Below, one piece after another: positions 6,809 through 13,265 of a stretch of DNA of 13,278 nt (position 1 is the stretch's first letter; each line of letters begins with the position of its first letter). Origin of the DNA: an uncultured Clostridia bacterium (GTDB lineage Bacteria > Bacillota > Clostridia > Christensenellales > Aristaeellaceae); NCBI GenBank assembly GCA_934647305.1, contig CAKUFI010000068.1:1-13278 (forward strand), in the 5' to 3' direction. A model generated the notes under the pieces. It worked only from the letters and a program-made list of their open reading frames with translations. It had not been told where the DNA came from and did no database searches. A program made the position numbers and the translations under genes.

Positions 6809-7588
6809 ATGCTGCAAACGGGGACGCTGATACTGGGCGGGAGCTATGCGGCGATCGGCTGCGCCTGCGCGGCGGGCGACTCAATTCTGCTGATCGAGCA
6901 CGAGTCGCTGGGGGAGGACTATTCGGGCGTGCTGCGGCCGAGTGCGCGCTGCGAGGCGACTGATGCGGCCGGGAAAGAGCTGTACGCGTTTTTTGAGGAG
7001 AACGGCGTGCTGGATGCGGAGGGACGACTGGACGTGCTGCGGTCGGCGACGACGGTATGCCGGTTTGTGCGGGAAAAGGGACTGAGGGTGCTGCTGGACG
7101 CGCCGCTCGTGTCGCTGGAAAAGCGCGAGGACGGCCTTTTGGCGACCTGCCAGACAGTGAGCGGCCTGAGGGAGATTCATGCCGCGCGCGTGCTGGACGC
7201 GGGCTTTCTGCGCGTATCCGACCGGAAAGCGGTGCGCGTGATGGAGAACCGGCTGCACGTGACCTGCCTGTCGGCGGGAGAGGAAGCGCCCCGCGTGGAG
7301 GGAGGCGAGGCCGCAGCCGGATTTTTCCCTCGCGAGTGGTTCGTCAGCTTCCGCTTTGCACCCGAGGTCTCGCTGCCCGAGGCCAGACTGTCGGTGCAGC
7401 GGCGCTGGCAGGCGGCATTTCCCTCGGGAGAGTGCCTGATTGAGGCGATGAGCCCGGATTTCGACGCGGTGGCCGTGTCCGATGGGGGAGAGGGAATCTG
7501 CCCCTGGCTGCCGCCGCACGATACGGACACGCCGATTGCCGCCTTTGAGCGGGGCGCGGCATGGGCGAAGGAGGTGTGCGCGCGATGA
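6809..7588 (+). CDS. Small Rossmann-like protein related to FAD-dependent oxidoreductases, degenerate nucleotide site
   Basis: A 259-residue protein of uncertain function. Its N-terminus LILGGSYAAIGCA, followed by SILLIEHE with an acidic residue at 30, has the beta-alpha-beta layout of a FAD/NAD-binding fold. However, the GxGxxG pattern is mostly lost and the helix is shortened (CAAGDS). The C-terminal ending (IAAFERGAAWAKEVCA) resembles the helix that closes such folds. It is much shorter than typical family members, so it may be a partner or scaffold rather than an enzyme. The start at 6809 is chosen because a GAAAGGGG ribosome-site-like sequence (6793-6800) lies upstream and the longer frame overlaps the promoter. 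Its stop overlaps the next gene's start (ATGA), which implies translational coupling and a joint function. No family name could be assigned with confidence. Confidence 0.75.
   Translation: MLQTGTLILGGSYAAIGCACAAGDSILLIEHESLGEDYSGVLRPSARCEATDAAGKELYAFFEENGVLDAEGRLDVLRSATTVCRFVREKGLRVLLDAPLVSLEKREDGLLATCQTVSGLREIHAARVLDAGFLRVSDRKAVRVMENRLHVTCLSAGEEAPRVEGGEAAAGFFPREWFVSFRFAPEVSLPEARLSVQRRWQAAFPSGECLIEAMSPDFDAVAVSDGGEGICPWLPPHDTDTPIAAFERGAAWAKEVCAR
7568..7576 (+). promoter_or_regulatory. Strong Shine-Dalgarno inside the upstream gene, setting the coupled start
   Basis: AAGGAGGTG at 7568-7576 is nearly fully complementary to the 16S rRNA tail. It lies 8 bases before the ATG at 7585, within the last codons of the upstream gene. 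It excludes the in-frame ATG at 7561 as the main start. Confidence 0.8.
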
Positions 7589-9438
7589 GGTATCATGAGC
7601 TTTTCGAGAACGCGCACCGTGTGACCGAATGCGTGCAGCCCTGCTTTGAGCGGGAATTCGACCTGATTGTGGTCGGGCTGGGCTCGGCGGGCAGCTTCTG
7701 CGCACTGTCGGCGGCGCAGGAGGGACTGCGCGTGCTGGGCGTGGAGCGCGGCAGCTGCGCGGGCGGCATGTCGGTGCAGGGCGTGATCAACGGGTATTAC
7801 AACGGATACCCGGGCGGTGCGTTTGAGGCGATCGACGCGCAGACGGCCGGGCTGGTGGGCACGGTGTATGCCGACTTCCATAACCATCCGGACGCGAAGA
7901 AAATCTGCCTGGAGCAGGCGCTGCTTGAAGCCGGGGTATGCCTTGGGTATCGAACGGTGGTGCTGGGTGTGTATGAGGAGGAAAGACACGTGCGCGGCGT
8001 GCGGCTGCTGGAGAACGGTCGGGTGTACGATGCGGGCTGCCGCTTTCTGGCCGACAGCACCGGCAACGGATACGTGCTGTGCATGCTGGGCGTGCCCATG
8101 CGCCTGGGGCGCGAGACGGATGGCTCTACGCAGCCGTTTTCCTCGGTGTGCGTGTTCCGCCTGCAGGGAGAAACGGCGCTTCAGCGCACGAATGACGACT
8201 GCGGCTATATCAATCCTAATGACGATGCGGATTTTTCCTGGCGCACCATCGAGGCCAACGCGCGCTACAACGAGCGCTGCGCCCCGCACAGGGAGCGCCT
8301 GGTCTTTCTGGCCCCGCAGATCGGCATACGCGAGGGCATGCTGATGCAGGGCGAGGAGACGCTTACTCTGGCGGATATACTGGCCGAGCGCGACTTCGGC
8401 GACACGCTGGTGTGCGCCTACTCGGACATCGACCGACACGGCGTGGATCGCGCGTTTGACGCGGCGCTGTATCAGGACTGGTACGTGCTGAGCAACCTGA
8501 GCACGGTGACGATGAAGATCCGCGTGCCGCTGGGGGCGATCATCCCGAAGGGCTGGAAAAACCTGGTTTCGGTCTGCCGCTGCCTGTCGATGGACAACTA
8601 TGCCTCCGCGGCCGTGCGCATGAACCGGGACATGTACCGCCTGGGCGAGGCGGCGGGCGTGGCGCTGGCCATGGCTGTGCAGGCGGGTGCGGACAGCCTG
8701 ATGCAGGTGGACTATCCGCGGCTTCGGGCGAAGGTGCAGTCGCGCGGCTGCTTCGATCCCCGGCCGGGCGAAACCAAGGGCTTCGTCGATCCCAAGGCCG
8801 AGCCGCCCTATCAGCCGGTCTGCTGGCTGACCGACCCGCAGGCCATTGAGCGGGCGCTCGACACCGACTGCCCGGGCGTGGCGCTGTGGTCGTGCCGGCT
8901 GCTGGGCGACGTGATTCGCGAGCGGCTGTTTACCTGGACGCAGCAGCGGGAGCACGAGAAACTGCGTCTGAATGCGGGACTGGCGCTGGCCGCGCTGAAG
9001 GACGAGCGAAGTCTGCCCATACTGCGCGAGCTGCTGAAGAACCGCTCGGCGTATTTCTTCAAGGACTGCCGCCGCACCAATCAGTTCCGAAGCGTGATTG
9101 CCATCTGCTATCTGGGGCGCTTTGCCGACGAGGCGAGCGTGGATGAGCTGCTCGGCATGCTGGAGGAGGCCGAATATGACCGGCCGATGTACCACCTTTA
9201 CCTGAAGCCTTTCGTTCCGCTCAGCGTCAACGGCTGCATGAATGTGGCGTACTATCAGCACGTATCCTTTGCGGTGGCCGCGCTCAGGCAGATTGCCCAG
9301 GCGCATTCCGCGCAGCAGCCGCGAATTGAGTGGGCGCTGAGGCAGGCCTTCGCGGATGGGTGCTATATCCGCCGTATGACGATCGAAGGCTCGTATGAAT
9401 CTGACGGCATCGTTGTCAGTCAGCTGAAGACGCGCTGA
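7585..9438 (+). CDS. FAD-dependent oxidoreductase with C-terminal HEAT-like repeats
   Basis: A 617-residue flavoprotein of the FAD_oxidored type. LIVVGLGSAGS at about 27-37 is the FAD-binding GxGxxG with Glu54 as the expected ribose contact. ERGSCAGGM (54-62) is the following family motif. LVSVCRCLSMDNYAS and then RLGEAAGVALAMA (to about 365) form the second FAD contact region near the end of the catalytic part. Beyond about residue 450 the protein becomes helical and repetitive. LRLNAGLALAALKDERSLPI (about 459), a second unit at QFRSVIAICYLGRFADE (about 500) and a third at SFAVAALRQIAQ (about 561) look like HEAT repeats, usually protein-binding surfaces. Reaction and substrate are unknown. 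The gene is coupled to the small Rossmann-like protein and sits near a sugar importer, so a role in oxidising an imported carbohydrate or glycoside is a reasonable inference only. It is likely cytoplasmic, with no signal peptide. Confidence 0.88.
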   Translation: MRYHELFENAHRVTECVQPCFEREFDLIVVGLGSAGSFCALSAAQEGLRVLGVERGSCAGGMSVQGVINGYYNGYPGGAFEAIDAQTAGLVGTVYADFHNHPDAKKICLEQALLEAGVCLGYRTVVLGVYEEERHVRGVRLLENGRVYDAGCRFLADSTGNGYVLCMLGVPMRLGRETDGSTQPFSSVCVFRLQGETALQRTNDDCGYINPNDDADFSWRTIEANARYNERCAPHRERLVFLAPQIGIREGMLMQGEETLTLADILAERDFGDTLVCAYSDIDRHGVDRAFDAALYQDWYVLSNLSTVTMKIRVPLGAIIPKGWKNLVSVCRCLSMDNYASAAVRMNRDMYRLGEAAGVALAMAVQAGADSLMQVDYPRLRAKVQSRGCFDPRPGETKGFVDPKAEPPYQPVCWLTDPQAIERALDTDCPGVALWSCRLLGDVIRERLFTWTQQREHEKLRLNAGLALAALKDERSLPILRELLKNRSAYFFKDCRRTNQFRSVIAICYLGRFADEASVDELLGMLEEAEYDRPMYHLYLKPFVPLSVNGCMNVAYYQHVSFAVAALRQIAQAHSAQQPRIEWALRQAFADGCYIRRMTIEGSYESDGIVVSQLKTR

Positions 9439-9563
9439 GCGCATATCTATACGGCGAATGCGCATGCGGCGTTACCGATTTGCCGGGCGGCCGCAGCCGC
9501 CCGTTCAATGCGATTCCCCTCGGGGGAATCGCTCAGCTTGTCAAAAAAGGTTTTGACAAGCTG
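9439..9563 (+). repeat. Chain of four hairpins directly after the oxidoreductase operon
   Basis: GCGCAT with ATGCGC (9439-9463). CGGGCGGC with GCCGCCCG around CGCA (9484-9503). GCGATTCCCC with GGGGAATCGC around TCG (9510-9532). CAGCTTGTCAAAA with TTTTGACAAGCTG around AAGG (9534-9563, 13 perfect pairs). The third is identical to 9775-9797, which starts repeat R1. The first begins one base after the stop codon. None has a good T-run directly after it on the plus strand. Confidence 0.7.
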
Positions 9564-9568
9564 GTAGA

Positions 9569-9639
9569 CGGGGAAGCGAGCTCCCCCGCCACTGCCACCC
9601 TCTCCAGTCTCCGCAAAAAATCAAAGATTTTTCGGGCGC
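9569..9639 (+). repeat. Dispersed repeat module R2, copy 2
   Basis: Matches 4309-4379 along its full length without gaps. It keeps the left GC hairpin (GGGGA with TCCCC across AGCGAGC), the CCACCCTCTCCAGTCTCCGC block, and the AAAAATC/GATTTTT hairpin (9616-9632). The loop of that hairpin differs by one base from copy 1. Confidence 0.8.
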
Positions 9640-9693
9640 AAAAACCGTTCCGTGCCTACGCTGTGTATTTGCACTGCCCATCTTATGGAGAGG

Positions 9694-9754
9694 CGGCAGC
9701 AAATGGAGCCGGGCACTGCCCGGTCGAAAGGGCTGCGGCCCTCTCGAGCTCTCC
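9694..9754 (+). repeat. Modules R4 and R3 fused side by side
   Basis: R4 (9694-9723) contains the hairpin CCGGGC with GCCCGG around ACT and matches 6687-6716 at 28 of 30 bases. R3 (9724-9754) follows without a gap and is identical over 31 bases to 4517-4547. It contains the TCGAAAGGGC with GCCCTCTCGA hairpin. The stretch 9640-9693 between R2 and R4 shows no recognised feature. Confidence 0.8.
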
Positions 9755-9774
9755 GGGGGTTTTCGACAGTCTGT

Positions 9775-9868
9775 GCGATTCCCCTCGGGGGAATCGCTTC
9801 CTTGCAGCCCCGTTGGGGCTGTGGGTGGGGTCCGGGGAGGCGCGCGCCGTTTAGGCTGCCCTCCCCGG
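9775..9868 (+). repeat. Dispersed repeat R1, three-hairpin element, copy 1
   Basis: Three hairpins form the element. GCGATTCCCC with GGGGAATCGC (9775-9797). CAGCCCC with GGGGCTG (9805-9821). CCGGGGAGG with CCTCCCCGG (9832-9840 and 9860-9868). A conserved linker GTGGGTGGGGT lies before the last one. An inverted copy is at 13174-13265, with matching hairpins but changed stem bases. The first hairpin alone also occurs at 9510-9532. Confidence 0.85.
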
Positions 9869-9872
9869 CTGG

Positions 9873-9965
9873 CCGCGCCGCGAAGCGGCGCGGGGTTTTC
9901 AGGCAAACGCGCAGCGTTTGCCTGAAAACCCGTTCATTTTGTCGATGAATGTTGACAAAATGAAC
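9873..9965. repeat. Three perfect, nearly abutting palindromic hairpins downstream of guaB
   Basis: CCGCGCCGC with GCGGCGCGG around GAA (9873-9893). An 18-bp perfect stem from GGGTTTTCAGGCAAACGC (9893-9910) and its complement (9914-9931) around GCA. GTTCATTTTGTC with GACAAAATGAAC (9932-9965) around a ten-base loop. They follow each other with no spacer and can fold equally on either strand. They could act as termination, attenuation or replication-blocking structures, or be remnants of mobile hairpin elements. Confidence 0.75.
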
Positions 9966-9966
9966 A

Positions 9967-10000
9967 CCGCCTCTCGGACGTTCCGGGAGGCGGCGTTTTT
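9967..10000. terminator. Bidirectional intrinsic terminator between the oxidoreductase operon and guaB
   Basis: CCGCCTCTCGGA (9967-9978) pairs with TCCGGGAGGCGG (9982-9993), 12 pairs including one G-T on the plus strand, followed by CGTTTTT. On the minus strand the same stem lies 14 bases after the guaB stop codon and is followed by TGTTCATTTT, so it can serve both sides. The plus-strand version is stronger because the wobble becomes an A-C mismatch on the minus strand. Confidence 0.8.
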
Positions 10001-10007
10001 ATGCGAA

Positions 10008-11468
10008 TCAGTTGCCCATGCGGATGGAGTAGTTGGGCGCTTCCTTGGTGATGTTGATGTCGTGGGGATGGCTTTCGATCAGGCCAGCGCTGGTGATGCG
10101 GATGAACTGCGCGTCGTGGCGCAGGGACTCGATGTCCGGGGTGCCGCAGTAGCCCATGCCGCTGCGCAGGCCGCCGATGAGCTGGAAGATGGTGTCGGAC
10201 ACGCTTCCCTTGTAGGGCACGCGGCCTTCGACACCTTCGGGCACCAGCTTCTTCTGGCCCTCCTGGAAATAGCGATCCTTGGAGCCGTCGTTCATCGCGG
10301 CGAGGGAGCCCATGCCGCGGTAGACCTTGTAGGAACGGCCCTGATAGATTTCGATCGCTCCGGGGGACTCCTCGGTGCCGGCAAACAGGCTGCCCATCAT
10401 GACGGCGGAGGCGCCCGCCGCGATGGCCTTGGTGATGTCGCCGGAGTACTTGATGCCGCCGTCGGCGATGATGCGCTTACCCAGCTTGTCAGCCGCCTCG
10501 GCGCAGTCGGACACGGCGGTCACCTGGGGCACGCCGATGCCGGCCACCACGCGGGTGGTGCAGATCGAGCCGGGGCCGATGCCGACCTTGACCACGTCCG
10601 CGCCCGCCATGAGCAGGTCGTGGGTGGCTTCGGGAGTGGCGACGTTGCCCGCGATGACCTTCAGCGACGGGAAGGCGGTCTTCACGCGCTCGACCATCTG
10701 GATGACGCCGGAGGAATGGCCGTGGGCGGTGTCCAGGGTCACGATGTCGACCTTGGCGGCGACCAGCGCCTGCACGCGCTCGAAGGTGTCCTTGGTCACG
10801 CCGATGGCCGCGCCGCACAGCAGGCGGCCGTTTGCGTCCTTGGCGGAGTGGGGATATTTCATGGACTTCTCGATGTCCTTGATGGTAATCAGGCCGCGGA
10901 GCATGTAGTTTTCGTCCACCAGGGGCAGTTTTTCGATGCGGTGGCGGGCCAGGATGGTCTTGGCCTCCTCCAGGGTGGTGCCGACCGGGGCGGTGACCAG
11001 GTTGTCTCTGGTCATCACGTCGCCGATGGCCTGGGTGTAGTCGGTGACGAAGCGAAGGTCGCGGTTGGTCAGGATGCCGACCAGCTTGCCGCTCTCGCAG
11101 ATGGGCACGCCCGAAATGCGATAGCGCTCCATCAGCGCCAGCGCGTCGGAGAGCAGATCGGTCGGGGCCAGGAAGAACGGGTCGGAGATGACGCCGTTTT
11201 CGGAGCGCTTGACCTTGTCCACCTGCGCGGCCTGCGCCTCGATGGACATGTTCTTGTGGATGATGCCCAGACCGCCCTCGCGGGCCATGGCGATGGCCAT
11301 GCGCGCCTCGGTGACGGTGTCCATGGCAGCGCTGAGCATGGGAATGTTCAGATGAATACCCTCCGTCAGCGTCACGCTCAAATCCACATCGCGCGGCAGA
11401 ACGTCGCTCTTTCGGGGAACCAGCAGCACATCGTCGAAAGTCAGACCCTCGCGAATCGTACCCAGCAT
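10008..11468 (-). CDS. guaB: Inosine-5'-monophosphate dehydrogenase
   Basis: A 486-residue cytoplasmic enzyme that oxidises IMP to XMP with NAD+, the committed step of GMP synthesis. The N-terminus (LTFDDVLLVPRKSDVLPRDV) is a family hallmark. Two CBS domains occupy about 95-205 (GVPICESGKLVGILTNRD and LPLVDENYMLRGLITIKD). The catalytic barrel carries GIGPGSICTTR with the active-site Cys at about 303, IADGGI, and the phosphate-binding SAVMMGSLFAGTEE. GMGSLAAM and the mobile flap EGVEGRVPYKGSV follow. Length is normal. The start is set at 11468 because GGGAGGAA lies 7 bases upstream; the in-frame ATG at 11510 lies on the -10 box. The leader is only about 35 bases, leaving no room for a purine riboswitch. 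It is monocistronic here and divergent from a sporulation gene, and all catalytic residues looked for are present. Confidence 0.98.
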   Translation of the reverse strand: MLGTIREGLTFDDVLLVPRKSDVLPRDVDLSVTLTEGIHLNIPMLSAAMDTVTEARMAIAMAREGGLGIIHKNMSIEAQAAQVDKVKRSENGVISDPFFLAPTDLLSDALALMERYRISGVPICESGKLVGILTNRDLRFVTDYTQAIGDVMTRDNLVTAPVGTTLEEAKTILARHRIEKLPLVDENYMLRGLITIKDIEKSMKYPHSAKDANGRLLCGAAIGVTKDTFERVQALVAAKVDIVTLDTAHGHSSGVIQMVERVKTAFPSLKVIAGNVATPEATHDLLMAGADVVKVGIGPGSICTTRVVAGIGVPQVTAVSDCAEAADKLGKRIIADGGIKYSGDITKAIAAGASAVMMGSLFAGTEESPGAIEIYQGRSYKVYRGMGSLAAMNDGSKDRYFQEGQKKLVPEGVEGRVPYKGSVSDTIFQLIGGLRSGMGYCGTPDIESLRHDAQFIRITSAGLIESHPHDINITKEAPNYSIRMGN

Positions 11469-11474
11469 GAAGTA

Positions 11475-11482
11475 TTCCTCCC
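11475..11482 (-). promoter_or_regulatory. Ribosome binding site of guaB
   Basis: GGGAGGAA read on the minus strand, 6 bases before the ATG at 11468. It decides against the 14-residue longer start at 11510, whose extra residues have no counterpart in the family. Confidence 0.8.
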
Positions 11483-11508
11483 ATGAAATTTTGTATATAA
11501 TGTCTTTC

Positions 11509-11536
11509 ATTATAGCCTAATCCCGGCGGAAGTCAA
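11509..11536 (-). promoter_or_regulatory. Sigma-A promoter of guaB
   Basis: On the minus strand TTGACT (11536-11531) and a perfect TATAAT (11514-11509) are separated by 16 bases. Transcription would start near 11502. This is a strong housekeeping-type promoter without visible operator repeats. Confidence 0.8.
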
Positions 11537-11552
11537 GTTATGTTTCCGTGCG

Positions 11553-11581
11553 GCATAACACTGGTCCCGGCCTCATACGCT
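11553..11581 (+). promoter_or_regulatory. Candidate sigma-E-type (mother-cell) promoter of the SipL-like gene
   Basis: GCATAAC at 11553-11559 and CATACGCT at 11574-11581 are separated by 14 bases. The sigma-E consensus of Bacillus and Clostridium is roughly KMATATT, 14-15 bases, CATACAMT, so 5 of 7 and 6 of 8 positions fit. Known sipL is expressed under sigma-E in Clostridioides difficile, which agrees. No sigma-A-like boxes are seen in the right place. The match is partial. Confidence 0.5.
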
Positions 11582-11606
11582 GTAAGCAAAAAGCGGAAAG
11601 CGGGGA

Positions 11607-13112
11607 ATGAGCATGTCCATTACATTGAACAGGCAGGCCATGGAGGTTGAGCGGCTGGCGGCGCAGGCGCGCGTGCAGCTGCCGGTGCGCGCGGAGGCGC
11701 TGGCCTCGGGCGCGGGACGCGAGTCGGTGGAGATCCTGATGGAGGACGCGGCCGCCGCGGTCGAGCAGGTCGAGGTGCGCGCCGACCGGGTGGTGGTCAC
11801 GGGCAGCGTGCAGTGTCAGGGCATTTACGCCCAGGGACAGGAGGGCAGCGTGCGCGCGCTGACTGCGCAGGCCCCCTTCGAGCAGATCTTCGATATGGAG
11901 GGCGTGCGGCCCAAGATGACCGCGCGGGCACGGGCGACGGTCGAGCACGTCGAGGCCGCCTACGAGGTGGGACACATGGTGTTCTCGGTCACGCTGGGGG
12001 TGCAGGTCAGCGTGTCCAGCCTGAGCACGGTGGAGCCGGTGACCTCGATTGCCGGCGAGCCTGTGCAGCAGCAGACCGAGCAGCTGACCTCGCTCAAGCT
12101 CAACGCCGAGGCGGGCGCGATGTGCTCGCTGAAGGGCAGCGTGTCGCTTCCGGCCGAACTGGACGCGCGCGTGCCGCTGATGTACTGGGCAAGGCCCGTC
12201 GTGCAGCGCCTGACGCGCGACCTGGGCGGCGTGCGGGTGAGCGGCGAGACGGCAGTGGAGGCGTTGGTGCTCAGCGGGGTGAAAAACCGGCCGGTGATTC
12301 TGATTCGTTACAGGCTGCCCTTTGAACAGCTGGTCGAGCTGCCCGACTGGCTGCAGGGCGAGTACCGCGCCGAGGGCGAGACCCGTTCGCTGCGCCTGAC
12401 GGTTGAGGCGGGCGAGGGACAGGACAGCGCGCTGGCCATTGAGTGCGGCGTGCAGCTGTCCCTGCGCGTGCTGGGCCGGGATCAGGCCGAGGTGCTGGCC
12501 GACGCCTACCAGACCGGGGAGAGCGACCTGGAGCTGACCGGGGAGAGGGTCGAGGTGTGCGTGCAGGAGACGGCGGTCGAGGCGGAGGTGACCTGCAAAA
12601 ACACGATGACGCTTGACGAAGGCGCGGCGCCCGCGGGCACGGTGCTGGCGACGCACGTGCTGCCGGTCATCGGCGACTGGCAGGCGCAGGGCGACAAGAC
12701 CCGCGTGGAGGGCGTGCTGGAGAGCACGGTGGTGTACCTGGCCGCGCCCGGCGGCGAGATGGCCTCAGCCAGGGGCGAAATACCCTTCGAGATTGAGCTG
12801 CCCGGCGCGCTGGACGAGAACGCCTGGGTTGAGGTGACTTCTTCCGACGCGGAGGCCAGCGCCCTGATGAGCGACCGGCTGGAGGTCAGGTGCCGCCTGA
12901 CTGCCCGGGGCGAGGGGCGCGTCAGCCGCGAGGTGACGCTGATTACCGACGCGCGGCAGGTCGAGGCGGCCGCTTCCCGGCGCGGCGTGGCGCTGTGCTA
13001 CCCGCAGGAAGGCGACTCGCTCTGGAGTCTAGCCAAGCGCTATCGCGTGCCGCCCGAGGCGCTGCAGCCACTTTCCGACGCACAGGACGCACCGCTGATG
13101 GTGGTCAAATAG
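11607..13112 (+). CDS. sipL: SPOCS (DUF3794) and LysM protein, SipL-like spore-coat morphogenesis factor
   Basis: A 501-residue soluble protein without signal peptide or membrane segment. Repeated SPOCS/DUF3794-like beta-rich units are visible. One lies at about 15-150 (LPVRAEAL, then ADRVVVTGSVQCQGIYA, then MVFSVTLGVQVSV). A second lies at about 200-300. A third lies at about 315-430 (ETAVEAEVTCKNTM, then VLATHVLPVIGDWQ, then VEGVLESTVVYLA). A C-terminal LysM-like motif begins at about 463 (YPQEGDSLWSLAKRYRVPPE) and is short at its end. This order, and a length near 500, match C. difficile SipL. That protein works in the mother cell, binds SpoIVA through its LysM domain and is needed for coat assembly. 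A generic SPOCS-domain protein is the alternative. The first ATG is used; a second at 11613 is spaced better from GGGGA (11602-11606), so the true start may be two residues later. It appears to be a single-gene unit with a sigma-E-like promoter. Confidence 0.82.
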   Translation: MSMSITLNRQAMEVERLAAQARVQLPVRAEALASGAGRESVEILMEDAAAAVEQVEVRADRVVVTGSVQCQGIYAQGQEGSVRALTAQAPFEQIFDMEGVRPKMTARARATVEHVEAAYEVGHMVFSVTLGVQVSVSSLSTVEPVTSIAGEPVQQQTEQLTSLKLNAEAGAMCSLKGSVSLPAELDARVPLMYWARPVVQRLTRDLGGVRVSGETAVEALVLSGVKNRPVILIRYRLPFEQLVELPDWLQGEYRAEGETRSLRLTVEAGEGQDSALAIECGVQLSLRVLGRDQAEVLADAYQTGESDLELTGERVEVCVQETAVEAEVTCKNTMTLDEGAAPAGTVLATHVLPVIGDWQAQGDKTRVEGVLESTVVYLAAPGGEMASARGEIPFEIELPGALDENAWVEVTSSDAEASALMSDRLEVRCRLTARGEGRVSREVTLITDARQVEAAASRRGVALCYPQEGDSLWSLAKRYRVPPEALQPLSDAQDAPLMVVK

Positions 13113-13130
13113 CGTCTCCGGCGGGGTACG

Positions 13131-13169
13131 CCGCCCAAGGGGCCCGCCAGAGGCGAGCCCCTTGGGCGG
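13131..13169 (+). terminator. Strong GC-rich hairpin downstream of the SipL-like gene
   Basis: CCGCCCAAGGGGC (13131-13143) pairs perfectly with GCCCCTTGGGCGG (13157-13169), starting 18 bases after the stop codon. No T-run follows on the plus strand (GATTCCCGG). It may limit read-through or protect the 3' end, and it directly precedes the inverted R1 copy. Confidence 0.55.
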
Positions 13170-13173
13170 ATTC

Positions 13174-13265
13174 CCGGGGAGGGCGGCCTGAACGGCCGCG
13201 CCTCCCCGCACCCCACCCACGCCCCCAAGGGGGGCGCAAGGAAGCGATTACCTGAGGGGAATCGC
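13174..13265 (-). repeat. Dispersed repeat R1, copy 2, inverted
   Basis: Read on the minus strand from 13265 down, this matches 9775-9868. It has a GCGATTCCCCTC start with an imperfect first stem, the shared TCGCTTCCTTGC, and a CGCCCCC/GGGGGCG type second hairpin. The GTGGGTGGGGT linker and the CGGGGAGG with CCTCCCCG third hairpin follow. The rest of the window after it (13266-13278) shows nothing. Confidence 0.85.

Noticed and set aside
7177..9465. 762-codon minus-strand open frame across the oxidoreductase genes
   Set aside because: Antisense shadow, with composition dominated by R, H, A and Q. The plus strand has recognisable FAD motifs, a promoter and coupled ribosome sites.
9480..9948. 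Several small open frames in the gap before guaB
   Set aside because: All are built from hairpin and repeat sequence that recurs elsewhere in non-coding gaps in other frames; none has a credible ribosome site.
9439..10007. CRISPR array in the hairpin-rich gap
   Set aside because: The repeated units differ in sequence and length and there is no regular repeat-spacer spacing.
11483..11508. Purine or other riboswitch upstream of guaB
   Set aside because: The predicted leader is only about 35 bases, too short for an aptamer plus expression platform.
11469..11510. Fourteen-residue N-terminal extension of guaB
   Set aside because: The upstream ATG lies on the -10 box of the promoter, and a good ribosome site sits before the internal ATG. 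IMP dehydrogenases normally begin near that point.
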